Of a stretch of DNA of 64,000 nt, positions 1-12,098 are shown piece after piece (within the stretch, counting starts at the first letter, position 1; every line of letters starts with the position of its first letter). The notes below the pieces were generated by a model. That model made no database searches and was not told the DNA's origin. It saw nothing but the letters and a program-made list of their open reading frames with translations. Origin of the DNA: Sipunculus nudus (lineage: Eukaryota; Annelida; Sipuncula; Golfingiida; Sipunculidae); the NCBI GenBank assembly GCA_026874595.1, contig CM049317.1, positions 30,124,901 to 30,188,900 of the forward strand, given 5' to 3'. Position numbers and translations under genes: made by a program.

Positions 1-2545
1 ATGGTTTTCAGATGGTGAAAAACAATCTAAATACTTATTAAATTTGGAGAAAAGACTATATAATAATAAAACTATAACAGAGCTAAACGTAAGTAATAGA
101 CATGTAACTAAATCTAAAGATGTACTAATAGAGGCAGAAAATTACTACAAAACGTTATATTCTTCAGCTGAGTTGACACCAACTGAAGACCAATATGCTG
201 AGTTCTTAACTCAGACAGCAAAATACCTTGTCAGATGAAGATAAAATATTGTGTGATAGTGAATTGTCAGACGAAGAATTATTTGAATGTTTAAAATCTT
301 TTAAAAATGGCAAAACCCCGGGATCTGATGGTCTAACAGCGGAATTTTATAAATATTTTTGGGATGAAATTAAAACAGATCTGATTGCTGCCTATAAGTT
401 TTCTTTGGCAAATGACAGTTTAAATATTACACAAAGACAAGGAATCATTACATTGATCAAAAAAAAAAAAAAAATCAAAAGACACGACATTACTCAAGAA
501 GTGGAGACCAATATCTTTATTAAATACAGATTATAAACTATTGACTAAATGTATGGTTCGTAGATTACAGAGGGTCCTCCAAAATTTAATCCAACCAGAT
601 CAGACTGGTTTTCTTAAAAACAGATATATTGGTGAGAGCTTCAGTAGAACTTATAATTTGATGAATTATTGTACTAAAAATAAAATAAAAGCCAACTTAA
701 TAACAGTAGATTTTAAAAAAGGCTTTCGATTTATTTGATTGGCCATTTATCCAGAAATCATTATAACACTACAACTTTGGTGATACTTTCTGTAAGTGGA
801 TTAAAGTATTTTATAAAGGTATATCATCATGTGTCATTAATTATGGATGGTCTTCCAGGTTTTTCCCAATAAGCAGAGGAGTTAGAGAAGGCTGCTAAGC
901 AGAGGAGTTAGAGAAGGCTGCCCCCTTTCACCATATCTATTTATTATTTCGGCAGAACTGCTTGCTGCAAAAATTAGAGACAATAATAATATTAAAGGCA
1001 TAGAGATTGGAAATGTGAAACATGTTATCTCTCAATATGCGGACGATACTACATTATTTATAAGAGGTATTTAAAAGATTTAAAAACGTTTAAAAATTAA
1101 CACAGAAAAAAAACAGCAATTATGCCCATCGGTAATCATGAATTCAATAAAGAAGAGATAAAAAAAAACTTGGTCTGAAGTGGACAAAGGAACCAATTAC
1201 AATTTTAGGCATTAAGATTAATATTACACTGCAAAATATGTATGAAATGAATGTTTTGCCATTATTAGATAAAATTAAGCAATTAATTAATATTTGGTCC
1301 AAAAGAGAGTTAACACCAGTTGGTAAGATCACAGTCATTACATCTGACTTAATATCACAACTGCAGTACCAGTTGTCTGTTTTACCTAAACCTCCAGTGT
1401 CTTTTTTAAAAGAGGTTGAAAATAAGCTTTTTAATTTCATATGGAATAACAAAAAAGATAAAGTAAAAATAATGGTGGTTTAGACATGGTTGACATATGG
1501 TCAAAATTACAATAATAGATTGTTGAGCTCAGATTTGAAACAAGGATGGAGACAGCTAGTTGACTATAGTTTTAATAATTTGACTGAATATATATTTAAA
1601 TGCAATGTAAATGCTGAAGATCTGGGTCAACTCTATTTCTTTAAAAAGAATACTTTTTTTCTGGAAAGAAATTTTACACGACTGGTGTAAATTTAATTAT
1701 CATACCCCAGACACCACAAATGATTATTTAAATCAATCCTTGTGGATAAACTCCCATCTAAATATATGTGGGCAAATGGTATTTAATAAAATCTGGTATA
1801 ATGCAGGTATTAGATAAATCCACAATTTAACAAAGCAAGTGAACATTTCTTATGTTTTCTACACTCCTGGGGAAATGGGACAGACTTATGGCATTGATAT
1901 AAAAATAATGACATATAATAGTATTATTCACTCAATACCAGCAAAATGGAAACAAGAAATAAGAAACAACCAAGGCGATTATACCTCAGTATTTAAAATT
2001 GATAACATTCTACAAATGACAAAACCTGTAAAAACAATATAAATAAAACTTATAGAAAGGAGATATCTACACCCAGAAAATAGTATTTTATTATGGCATC
2101 AAGATATTGTGGATTGTGATAGAGTACTCGAGGCTTTTAAAAACATATATTCAATAACAATATCAACAAAACTTCGATACTTTCAGTTTAAGATATTACA
2201 TAGAATTCTTGTGTTAAATCCATTTCTGGTAAAAGCTGGTATTAAAGAGCACGAGTACTGTTTCTTTTGTAAAAAAGAGAAGGAGACACTGTTACACATG
2301 TGAACTAACCATTGTGGTCAGATTTAGTTTATTTTATTGATGTCTGCCATATGTTACCTACCTACTGACAAATTCTTTATACAATTTACTTAATATCATG
2401 CATTTTTCAATATATTATAAGTTTGTTAAAAATTATTTGCATGGTGATGATTTTCTTCGTGTTTGTTAATGTTCAAGTCACCTTGTTATATATTGTCTGT
2501 TTTTATATGTTATTGTGTATATATGTATGTATGTTTTCTTTGTAA
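1..2545 (+). mobile_element. Decayed Tx1/L1-like LINE, reverse transcriptase ORF2 relic, 5' end outside window
   Basis: Conceptual translation in shifting + frames gives, in order, a reverse-transcriptase domain: GKTPGSDGLTAEFYK near 308-352, an ITLIKKK block near 450-475, QTGFLKNRYIGE near 601-636, SRGVREGCPLSPYLF near 900-945, and the catalytic YADD box near 1038-1050. A C-terminal part follows: FQFKILHRILVLNPFL near 2180-2230 and a Cys-rich CFFCKKEKETLLHM end near 2260-2300. This block order is typical of Tx1/L1-type LINE ORF2 proteins. Frameshifts and stops (for example the 26-bp duplication at 873-924) make it non-functional. No ORF1 or 5' UTR is visible because the window starts inside the element. 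The tail near 2540 is A-rich, consistent with a LINE 3' end. Family assignment within LINEs is by eye and could be a neighbouring clade. Confidence 0.85.
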
Positions 2546-2774
2546 TAAAATAAAAATAATGAAAAATTCGATATAAAAGCTCCAGTATCTGAATGACTAA
2601 TGAATTGATCGCCATGATTCGTTGCATGCATCCTGATCATGGAGTGTTTCATCAATTCCTGCAGACTAGTGGTGCCACCTGTATTTTTTTTTCATTTTCT
2701 GTACGCATTTTATTAATCTATTTTTGAGACCTTCAAATGAAGCAGTATGGCTATTAATGGGACACAACTGTAAC

Positions 2775-3066
2775 CGTTAGACCTACAATATTTTCACTGT
2801 ACATCCAGGGAGATCCTGGGCAGATCTGCTTGGAAACCTCAAATTTGGTGACCTATATTTTACAAGATATGTAGAAGAACATGCTTTTAACACCCTATGT
2901 GACAGATTTGCATGATTGATTACAGTTGGACCTAGAAACTTCTTATTTGATCAAGATCCAGGGAGATCCCAGTAAAATGTTTTGAAACCTGAAATAATAT
3001 CTCTGTGACCAATATTCTGCAAGCTGTGTGAGAGAACATGGTTTTAAAACACTATCAGTCAGAAGG
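2775..3066. repeat. Two degenerate direct copies of a ~150-bp unit
   Basis: Two successive segments starting near 2775 and 2925 share the same order of short matches: GTTRGACCTA, then ATCCAGGGAGATCC, then a GAAACCT block, a GTGACC block, and an AGAACATG.TTTTAA block. The copies are clearly diverged. No coding potential or terminal repeat was recognised. Function unknown. Confidence 0.6.
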
Positions 3067-4144
3067 GCACACCTTTTAGCAGCTAGATGTAGAATAAGGT
3101 CACTGTTAAATATATATAAGGTTATTTTGCAAAATGCATGATTTTGAGCACTCTGGGAGTCATGCTAACCAAGGTTCCTGATATTCAGCTGAGCATCATG
3201 GCCCATGGGCCACTTGCTATGTCCAGTCAGAAACCTTTACGTTTCCTACAAGTATATACCCCTTTTCAATTATTTCTATTTAATTCACTCGGATTAGATT
3301 GATCTTTGGGGACCTGGACACCTGCGTGGCTATGAGAGTGCCTTGTTGTGTTCTTTCCGGGTTCTCCGGCTTCCTCCACCGAGGACACACTACATCAGCT
3401 TGTTATCCCGTATGGGTTTTTTGCTAATTATACACTTATACAAAGACAATACAGGATCTCGAGTAATTTCTTACCTGAGCTACATGATCCATCACGAAAG
3501 TGGATTTCCCCTTCTTTCGCCCAAAGTCTTCCACATTATATGCAGACACATGGAGGGTGGCCAGACACCCTGTCACTAGGCACGTCACTGCCAGTAAGCC
3601 AAACAGAGTTATTCCGTGAGAGCAACTCACGACAATAATCAGGGCTTTTCGTATTCTGTTAGAGTAACAAAACTAAATTTCAAGCAGAAAATCCAATGTC
3701 ATCCTATATATCTGCAAAAGTTATGACCCATGAGTAAAACGGCTAAATTTTGATGACAAGACAGATAAAACTCCGATACCGCTAGGCAGATATATGCATA
3801 TATGACAAATGCACTTGAAGGCGGACAGGGATATTTTTCAAATTGCAAACATTGACGTTTTATCTTTCTGTTCGATATGATGTGAAACCGCTTTAACTCG
3901 CAACCAATTTCAGTAGGCGGCCAACTAATTTTTTTCCGAAAAAGTTGACGCATCAGAGCAAAATATATGCAGTTCTGTCAATTATGTTTTTTAACTTTTA
4001 TCTACAAGCAAATTATATTTTAACATCTTACGTTTTCCATTTAGCTCCATACAGATCCAAGTTTATAAAAATCTTCATACAACATTTAGAAGTGTAAACC
4101 TAATAAATTGATGTCATTGATATTCTGGTCTGTTTTTATTACAG
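3067..4144. other. Intergenic stretch without recognisable gene
   Basis: No exon, RNA gene or clear repeat was recognised. A slightly GC-richer patch at 3300-3620 has open frames in several phases (up to 96 codons), but they overlap on both strands, lack recognisable domains and have no supporting splice structure. A CT-rich motif at 3357-3380 (CGGGTTCTCCGGCTTCC and neighbours) looks like part of an old dispersed repeat, which I cannot name. Confidence 0.5.
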
Positions 4145-4862
4145 GCTAGCTGATTTATCCGGTATACCGGGCATTTACCGGGGTTGGGGAGATGTATTAA
4201 GATGAGGAATTTTGACTCATCTTTTTATTCAAAAAATTAAAAGAAATAACAGTTTTCAGTGGGTTTCTGTCTCAATAAGATATGTACAAATATTTGTTTA
4301 CATTAATTTTGTGCCGCTGTGCTCGTGGCAAGAAATTCATACACTTGTATGTTTCCCTTGAAGACCTGGTCAGTGATGATGTTAACATTTGCGAACCGGA
4401 ATGGGACGTGGGGGCATTAAGGTTTTCGATGATCTTTGATTGGTTACTTTTGTTGGACGTTTCAAGAATAGGTTGATGTAAGAAAGACATGGAAGGGGAA
4501 TTAATTGTACGTTTTAAGGCAAGGAAACTGTTCCTGAAGAAAGAAACGGAAATGTGCTTACCGCGTTAATAGCATAAAACGGACCCCTTTGGACCCAAGG
4601 GGTCCGTAACCCCCTTTTCAACCGTTGCAACCTTTTTAATCGTGTAAGACCAATTTTGAAGCCTGCAACCGAAAACCCCCACCCCCACCACACCCCTTTT
4701 CCTGAAATGTGGACCTTGTATTAGGTTTTATCATAAATCCTCCTGGGTTGAACCCTTCCTTTTCATAAAGCGAGAGTCATGTGTTTTCACATTGACTGAC
4801 CACGCACGTTAGTCAGAGCCAGGGTCAAATGTCAGGCCAAACATTCTTAAATCCGTCCCTGA
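4145..4862 (+). repeat. Left arm of a large diverged inverted repeat
   Basis: Three blocks of this arm match, in the same order but on the opposite strand, blocks in 10621-11669. The outer block (4145-4225) shares CCGGGGTTGGGGAGATGTAT with the complement of about 11590-11640. The middle block (4507-4620) shares CTGTTCCTRAAGAAAGAAA with the complement of about 11530-11570. The inner block (4790-4862) shares GTCAAATGTCAGGCCAAACA with the complement of about 10640-10670. A 270-bp stretch at 4225-4495 has no partner and may be an insertion. The arms flank about 5.8 kb of other repeats. No transposase was seen. Confidence 0.75.
4579..4607. repeat. Perfect 11-bp hairpin in the left inverted arm
   Basis: Arms ACGGACCCCTT and AAGGGGTCCGT are exact reverse complements around a 7-base loop. 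It lies in a C-rich stretch of the larger inverted arm. No terminator-like role is implied in a eukaryotic context. Confidence 0.8.
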
Positions 4863-5082
4863 GAGCCATTCACGTGACGTCACGGCTATTCCATGGCAGG
4901 GATTAGCTTCACGGAAACCATGTAGGGGGTCTTGTGATGCGCCGGTCGTACGCCGTATAACGCACGACGCTGTAGAAAATAGTTCTTTAGTATGCCGCTA
5001 CTCAGTGGGAGATTCGTACATATAATTGCTTATATTTACTTGTTTTATACACATAAGCATACGCTAAAAAGTTTAGTGAATT
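4863..5082. other. Short inner spacer of the 7.5-kb inverted unit
   Basis: No gene or repeat was recognised between the inner edge of the left arm and the hairpin-ended repeat. It contains a CACGTGACGTCACG patch near 4870, which combines E-box- and CRE-like sequence, but no gene starts nearby. Confidence 0.4.
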
Positions 5083-5927
5083 AGAATACAGGTAGTCGAC
5101 AAGGGACTACGTGTATTCGCCGAAACCAGAGTGGGACGGCTGAAGTGAGGCCTGGATTGAGTGGCAAGGGGAAATAGTGAGAGGTGTGTTGCATATTAGC
5201 ATTGATGTCTGCTGCCGAAATGTGTATGTAGGTGGCGCCACATACTACAAAATCCAGAAACGTATCCAAGTTGTATACAATTGCAGAGTTTTAGGCAGAT
5301 AAATCAAACCACTGCAGAGATATGAGTGATTTTATCCCAAACAGACGGACGCTGTGCAAAAATGGTTCAGGTGGCGCCACCAGTTTTGCGTATGATTAAG
5401 AGCTATGTTGAATTATAAACATGCAAATATCAGGAGGATACGTCGAACCAGTCCTGAGATATAAGCCTGGATGTCTGCAGCCTGAACGTGAATGTAGGTG
5501 GCGCCACCTGTCATAAAATCAAGAAAGCTATCCAGGATGAATACACATGCAAAATTTCAGGAGGATAAGTCCATTCACTGCAGAGATATGAATGCTTTTA
5601 TCCCAAGGCAGATGAACAGTGGGACGCTGTGCAAAAATGGTTGCAGGTGGCGCCACCATTTTTTATGTTTGTTATAAACCTATCCAAGGGCTACACTTGT
5701 GCAAACTTTTTTTCCTGATTGGTCAAACGAGTCCGAAGATATGTGGGTTAATGTGTCAAAACAGACGCACAGATGGACGCACTGGAGAGAGGAAAGGTCA
5801 GAGGTCAACGCAAATATTTTGGCACCAGTTCACATGTGACCCGATAATCGTCGAACGCGGCGGCGGCGGCGGCGGAACCCAGTCAAAAACATAGTATCCG
5901 CAAAACTTTGTTTTGGCGGATACAATT
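5083..5927 (+). mobile_element. Hairpin-ended repeat with GGTGGCGCCACC core (copy 1)
   Basis: The left end folds: GAATACAGGTAGTC pairs imperfectly with GACTACGTGTATTC (5084-5118). The right end is a hairpin, GTATCCGCAAAAC / GTTTTGGCGGATAC with a TTT loop and one bulge (5894-5923). Between them are spaced half-units carrying the palindrome GGTGGCGCCACC or close variants (near 5231, 5351, 5490 and 5646). A matching element lies inverted at 60303-61004 in an ORC4 intron, sharing both ends and the same inner GGTCAGAGGTCAAC and CACATGTGA blocks. There is no protein-coding capacity. The structure resembles non-autonomous Helitron/Helentron-type or pearl-like elements; the class is inference. Confidence 0.75.
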
Positions 5928-6587
5928 AATTATTCAGTTGTTGACAAGTCTTGATGAACGAAAATATAAACATAAACACTTGTGGCAGATGAGCGATATT
6001 GGTTGATATATTATACTTCTCTTGCTCTTGTGCTGAATCTTATGCAACATGCTGTGATCAAGTTAATATACAATGACATTCCGACAAAAAAAAAAAAAAC
6101 CCGAGGGTGGACTCTACATCAGAAGAAAGGAAATACTTGCTGATAACTACACCTCTCACCAAAACGTGAACAGCACTGATCTGCCCGGTGATTTCAAAAC
6201 ACAGTATCTGCTTTCAGATGAAACTGAGAAAAACGCGTTTTTTCTATTTCGATTGAGCTAAATCTGTGAACAGAGTGCTTAGGCTATATATTGATTATTT
6301 ATACCTAGGATGAAAGGTTTTAACTAATGATATTGAAACAGTTGAAAAAAGTGTTAATACAAGCGTTAATTTTTGCTGTTTTTATACTTACTGTCTTTTG
6401 ATTTCAAATTTGTTTAAATGTCGGCGGAGATGTTTGAGAACTAAAGACAGTAACTAACGCGAAATCTTTCACAATCACAATCACTGTGTATCACACTTTT
6501 TAAATTCTTTCCAACTCTCACTCAAAAAATATAAAATATATACCAGGTTAAGTACAAATTTTATTTGAATTCATAAAATTAAATAAC

Positions 6588-7088
6588 AAGGCCACAGGCC
6601 TTATGCGAACCTGTGCAAAGTTTGGGAGTATGAATGGAGGTCTATTCATATTAAAATTTAATACTGATCCTCTTATGTCTTCATATCTACCTTCGTCATT
6701 ATGATTTCAGCAAAATGGACGTTTCGGACCTGCACATTTCGGACCAGGACATTTTAAAACTAGGATGTATCAGTCAGGATATTTTGGATATGTTCTTTTT
6801 GCCAGGGAGGATTATTGGGACAGATGAACGGAAAATTTGGCAGCATGGTTTTGGAGAAGAACATTTTAAAATGTTTTTTTAGCTTTTTCCCTAGAAAATC
6901 TAAGAAAATGCAATTAGCCAAGAAATAAGCAAAATCCAATAGGATTAAATGACTAAAATTTTGCAAAAAAATTGATGATGCTAGCTCCTTCTCTTTTTGA
7001 GATACCTATGATGCACAATGGACGACGGACGACGGACTACGGACATCGGACAACGCCACACCATCCACTAAGCACACAGATTTGCTAA
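6588..7088 (+). mobile_element. Short copy of subterminal-inverted-repeat family (no tandem core)
   Basis: It begins CCACAGGCCTTATGCGAACC and ends with a CGCCACACCATC block, an AAGC block and TTTGCTAAAA. Near its left end it has GCGAACCTGTG; in sister copies this is mirrored as CACAGGTTCGC near the right end (here degraded to CACAGATTTGC). The same ends bound copies at 38202-40132 and 43842-47880, which have long tandem cores. This copy keeps only the ends plus a little shared interior, such as TTGGTGATGCTAGCTCCT-like sequence near 6970. Confidence 0.75.
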
Positions 7089-7153
7089 AAAAGCAAACAA
7101 CGTTTTATCAAATAGTTGAGTTGAGTTCTACAAGTTCTAATCTGGGCATTCTG

Positions 7154-7197
7154 CGTCTAGACGATGTGTCTAGACGTCTAGACACATCGTCTAGACG
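7154..7197. repeat. Perfect 44-bp palindrome made of TCTAGA-rich units
   Basis: Reading outward from the centre (between 7175 and 7176), 22 bases on each side are exact reverse complements with no loop. The palindrome contains four TCTAGA hexamers, and two more follow at 7198-7220, so the whole patch is built from GTCTAGACG-like units. It could extrude as a cruciform. Long perfect palindromes are unstable, so it is either young or maintained. Confidence 0.9.
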
Positions 7198-7317
7198 TCT
7201 AGACATACTGTCTAGACACCAGGCAGAGCCAGGTCAGTATCAGCTTAACAGTTTCATCATAAAACAGTGTATAACTAGAAGAGTCTAAAATTACATTTTT
7301 GCTTGTAAAAAACAGAT

Positions 7318-7525
7318 CAATGTAGATGGCGTCTCCAATACCTCAATTTCAGATAAGACTTATGTGGCAAACATTGGCATAAAATTTGGTGATGATATCT
7401 CCAGCCGTTTCTGAGATTTTAATTTTAGTGTGCTTTTTTGGACAGATGACTAAGTTCAACCTCCTGTAACTCGGCCAAAAATCTCCGAACTGAAACTGGA
7501 CTGGGCACAGAAATATTAATTTAGG
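7318..7525 (+). repeat. Fragment of the variable-core repeat family interior
   Basis: Contains CCTCAATTTCAGATA, ACATTGGCATAAAATTTGGT, a CTCCAGCCGTTT block and CAACCTCCTGTAACTCGGCC in the same order as 47413-47600 and, more diverged, 39725-39860. It is therefore a detached piece of the family whose longest copy spans 43842-47880. Confidence 0.7.
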
Positions 7526-7876
7526 TGTGCTAAACATTGCAAATTAAAAATTAATATACAATAAAATATAACTGTACTGAACGCCCGCACGTAAATCCTT
7601 AAAAAAATCATCATCCACATCGTAATTATAACAAGCAAATTCGTGGAATTCATATCCTCCGCTTCCACCTCTTGTTGTCATTCATGCTTGCCTTATCAAT
7701 GTTTTAGTTTTTATTCTGGCCTGAAGAGTCTACACATGCCATAGTGACAGTTTTTATTTTTCATGGTCCCCTTAACATGTCTCCACATGTCGTAATTTTG
7801 GTTGTGAAATAGGAACAAAATTTCATTATTTTTGTTTTGGAGCTGTTGTGAATAAATTTTCAGAGAGACACTCCAA

Positions 7877-8175
7877 ACAAATTAACCAAGGTATACATGA
7901 GAGCAATCGAAGACCAAAATTTGAATGAAATCGGATAATATTTAGGAAAGTGATAGCACGGAAACGAAAACCTGACAGGCAAAGTGACAGACAAACAGAG
8001 AAAAGCCAGACATCCCAAAACCAATCCCAACCAAGGTATGCATGAGAGCAATCACTGGCCCAAATTTGAATGAAATCGGATAATATTTAGGGAAGTTATC
8101 GCACGGAAACGAAAAACCCTGACGGACGGACAGAGAGACAGACAGATCGACAGCTAGACGGACAAATGAACAGAC
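7877..8175. repeat. Tandem duplication, ~145-bp period, two copies
   Basis: Copies starting near 7885 and 8030 share CCAAGGTATRCATGAGAGC, a TTTGAATGAAATCGGATAAT block, ATATTTAGG and GCACGGAAACGAAAA, followed by a GACAGACA-rich tail that is longer in the second copy. Open frames on the minus strand here reflect the repeat, not a gene. Confidence 0.8.
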
Positions 8176-8199
8176 AGACAATCCCAAATCAATGTCGTG

Positions 8200-10620
8200 T
8201 ATATAGCGCAATCACACAGCAGGAAAATTATTTACTTTATAATTGCAGAGATACTGGCTAAATTGATTGAATTTCATGTAGAAATATTTGAGGGTCCGTT
8301 TCAAATATTGCCAGAACATCAGGAGGGTTCTGCTTATTTGCAGGAAAATATACTTACTGGTTGGACTGGTATTTTACCATGGCCTACTGCTGCTGCTTTC
8401 CTATGAACACCACAATGCTAGGGCAAGAACTACAGCTAGTAATAGGCCTTCTTATATTACTTCCAGTCTTGTCCTAATAAATATTACAATTATCAGTACA
8501 GTTGGGGAACTTATGACCTTAAGAATAGAGGCACCAAATTTAACTGTTAGGAGTCGAATGCTATTTTCCCTATTATCACTCATTGTAACCATTAATTATT
8601 TTTTGCCGATAAAGCATGACTTATATAAGCTAATGAACACACCTTGCCTCTTCAGTGAGAGTTCCAAAAGGGTTCTGCCCCTGCACAACATGTTGAAGTT
8701 CCCGATTAAACAAAAATGTGTATCTTGATCTTCTAAAACCAAGAAACAAAACACAGCTTTCAGATCAATTCTATGCTCAAGCTAACTCATAACACAGTAA
8801 CTACTCATTTTGAATTCAGAACACAGTAACTTCTCATTTTTATTTCATAACACAGTATCCACAAACAGATACTGTTACGATTCTATGACGATCCGTTGCG
8901 ATATTTTACGACCATCATGATATGGATCTACGAAGTCTTACACTTGCTTACGTTCCCTCACGTTCATAAAATTTCATTACCTTTGTTGCCTTCTGTTAAG
9001 ATTAAACACGATTGGGGCAAGATCGGTATAAAAAAGAGGTAGATTCTGCATTTCATCTGTTTTTCCAGTAACTCAACAGAGGAAATATGGATATTATAAT
9101 AAGCTGTATTACGAATAGCTCGCCACGCTCCAGTCTTCCACGCTCTCACACAATCTGTTAAGATGCCCATGCTTTGCAACGCATGACTTCGCCATGAATC
9201 GATTTTAAATAGTCGGCATGATCGTGGCAAAATTTTTTAATCAAATTCTAAATTTTGACTCGATCATAAGCGTGTCTCAGGATCATGAAAATCACTCGTG
9301 AGCACCTCGAGTTTGATCTTCTATCTGTCACGCTCTATAAGATGAGATGCGATCTAAACACAATTAAAAAAAAAATGACCAAATCGTTTGAAACCTTGGT
9401 CTATTCTACAAGTGGCATAAGAAATGTATGAAATAAACGGAAAACAATGTGCATTTTCATTCTGAAATATGAGAGTATACCATACTAGTCAAAATAGATT
9501 GCTTACTGAATCATGTATTCGCTGCTACTAGTAATTGAGCTTCAATTGATAAATGATTCTTTTAAACTTATTAATTTGTTAATTTTTGTTCCAATGATAC
9601 GCCACAAGTAGGGAAAAAGAGGATCAGTAACAACTCATCTTAATAAAAATCGATAATACAACAAGCATTAATTCCTGTGTGTGATTTGTCTCAAAATTAA
9701 ATATAATGATAGAAAATGAAATAATGTTTCTTATACGTTAAATACGGCTCAGTTAAGTGTAACAAGTGAAAATCACCTACCTGTTACTACATCGGATGTT
9801 AAACTGGGGAGTGCTACCGCAACGAATTCACGGCCATTTAGATTAACCTGAAAATTTCCTTATTGAATCTGTGCCATGGAGCATAAAAAACTGTGTCCAG
9901 GCCACAAGACAGATCTTTCCTGCTGTCGTACATTATTCCGTTAAATCGTACCTGGCACACACTGGTAGTAACACTAACAATTATAGTATCAAAGATATAT
10001 TTCCATGCAAAATTTTTCCTTGTTTGTATTAGGTCATTGAATTTGAGAGCGAGAGTGATTCACTGGCATTATGGGCCACCTTTGTTCTGGGAACAGGGCA
10101 GAACCTGTGATGCAACTATCGACTTTGTAAACCAGGACACATCCTTCTCCTGCATGGCTTGTATTCTTATACTAATATCTTGTTCCTATAGGTAACATAT
10201 CTTAAGTTTGACCAGGGTTCTCTCCGAGCTATAGATGTGTTCTCTGGTTGTTAACTAGCATTAACTAGGCACCATATATTAATGTAAATATCTATACGAC
10301 ATATCATTTTATCTAATACTTATAAAAGGAATTCGGTTCACCTTTGTTCGCAATGTTCTCTGAAACTGCGTTTGGTATGACACTGGGCTATACCTATTTT
10401 AAAGGTTATTGTCAGTGACATCGCCGATATGACAAGAAATGATTTTTAATGTACACATCATTTTGAGTTATTTTTTGGTGCTTTCAAAACTGCATGGAGA
10501 CTACCATGCCCCGAGAACTGTTTCGACAATCACCGGACTACCTGAGTACACAGACACCACCTCACAAAGAAACCTCAAGTGCAGGATTAAGGATTATTGT
10601 GCACATGATTAAGCCCTGCT
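8200..10620. other. Inner part of the 7.5-kb inverted unit, no recognised gene
   Basis: AT-rich sequence without recognised exons, RNA genes or clear repeats. Open frames of up to 146 codons (8288-8728) lack recognisable domains. A stretch at 8870-8990 has several short ACGATCC/ACGACC motifs of unclear meaning. Confidence 0.45.
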
Positions 10621-11669
10621 GTCGGTGACGGATTTAAGCATGTTTGGCCTGACATTTGACCGAATCTCTGACCCATGTGCATGGTTAGTACATGTGAAAA
10701 CAGGTGGCTCGAGATCCCTTGGCACTCAATTTCATCAAGCAAAATCTTAAATCTCACAATTCATCCAACTAATCCTCTTACTTGATGTTGAAATGACCGC
10801 AACAACTGTCGTTGCACCATCACCTAACATTTACACCTTATATCAACAATTCTTGAAACAGTTGTTTCACGTAAACTGTCTAAAAAAGCACTTGCATAAG
10901 TTCTGTTTATATCTACAATACACGGACATAACACTGCAAAATAGATACACTGGTTTATGAATATACAAAATATGTTTCACCGACAAATACCTTCTGTCGG
11001 TTATGTTTGGCATACCCTATATTTGCTCCATTTACTTATTTTTTTAATGACACCCCTCAGTTTTTTTTTTTTTTTTTGCCTAAAAGCGTGCTGTGTAAAG
11101 GATTGTGGACAGGATTTTTATCTTTGACATTCATATTCACAGACCGTCTTTTGGGAAAATGTGACATAAAGATAACAAGGACATTACCCGGCCGACAGTC
11201 AGGGGAAACCGTACTTTATACAGATAACGAGTGCTCCACTACGCAGGCAGTCCATCATGAATTCACCAATTGAACTTTCTTTCCTTACTTTTAGTGCTTC
11301 CCCACCTAAAATACAAATATACATCATTAACATTCCCTACAAAAGACATTATTCCTAACTGTGAGTGGTTTTCAAGGAACACATCATTCAGTCCCTAAAA
11401 AATTATAAAAGGTCCCATGGTCCGGAAAAGGAGATTCTAAAATTAAGTCTGAAACCCGTCAAAAAGATTGCGGCGGCTGAGAAAAAAAGGAAGGGGGTTC
11501 CTGACCCCCTTGGTTCCCCTTATGTAACATTTCTTTCTTTAGGAACAGCTTCTTTGCATTAAAACATACATTTACGGTATATATAATGAGCCAACATTCT
11601 TCATCTCCTTTAATACATCTCCCCAACCCCGGTAAAAAGCCCGGCATATGGGGTTTATCAGCTAGTTAA
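10621..11669 (-). repeat. Right arm of the large diverged inverted repeat
   Basis: Reverse-complement partner of 4145-4862. The outer edge at 11669 reads inward on the minus strand as CTAGCTGATAAACCCC, matching CTAGCTGATTTATCC at 4145. The shared GGGGTTGGGGAGATGTATTA follows. This arm also holds poly-T at 11060-11075 and about 700 bp without a match on the left, so the arms have diverged by insertions or deletions. Confidence 0.75.
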
Positions 11670-12024
11670 ACTTAATGCAAGAGTGGTGTAGGCCATAAAC
11701 AAATATCTGTCACGCATGAGCCATGAATGTGACTGAGTGGGCGTTTATATGTGGTTGATAGGGCCTTTGTGTCATCCCGACAGACACTCTTATTTCGGAA
11801 GGGAAAACCTATGATTTTCACCTAAGTTACAGGTCCTAACATTCCATCCATTTTCCTGTATCTGTAGTAAAGACGCTTTTCAGAGTCAGGGAATCTCAGT
11901 TTCAAGGAATGTGTGTCCTGTTAACACGGTTTGGAGTTTTATATTTGAACCATCTCTATGTAACATCTTGAAGCCCCATTAACATATCAAAGGCAGGAAA
12001 GTTGTTTTAATTTAATGCAAGCAG

Positions 12025-12026
<2 letters not shown>
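11670..12026. other. Spacer without recognisable feature
   Basis: No exon, repeat or RNA gene recognised between the right inverted arm and the (AT)n tract. Confidence 0.5.
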
Positions 12027-12080
<54 letters not shown>

Positions 12081-12098
12081 TTATTTATTTATTTATAT
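12027..12098. repeat. (AT)n microsatellite with TTTA tail
   Basis: About 50 bp of pure AT dinucleotide repeat followed by (TTTA)n. Apparent YIYIYI reading frames across it are artefacts. Confidence 0.95.

Noticed and set aside
3343-3638. Overlapping frames in a GC-richer patch as a gene
   Set aside because: Frames overlap in three phases on both strands, with no domain or splice pattern.
8288-8728. 146-codon frame as a membrane protein gene
   Set aside because: The hydrophobic stretch reflects AT-rich sequence; no recognisable family or exon borders.
4145-11669. Maverick/Polinton element
   Set aside because: The length is only 7.5 kb, there are no polymerase, integrase or capsid-like genes, and the arms are strongly diverged.
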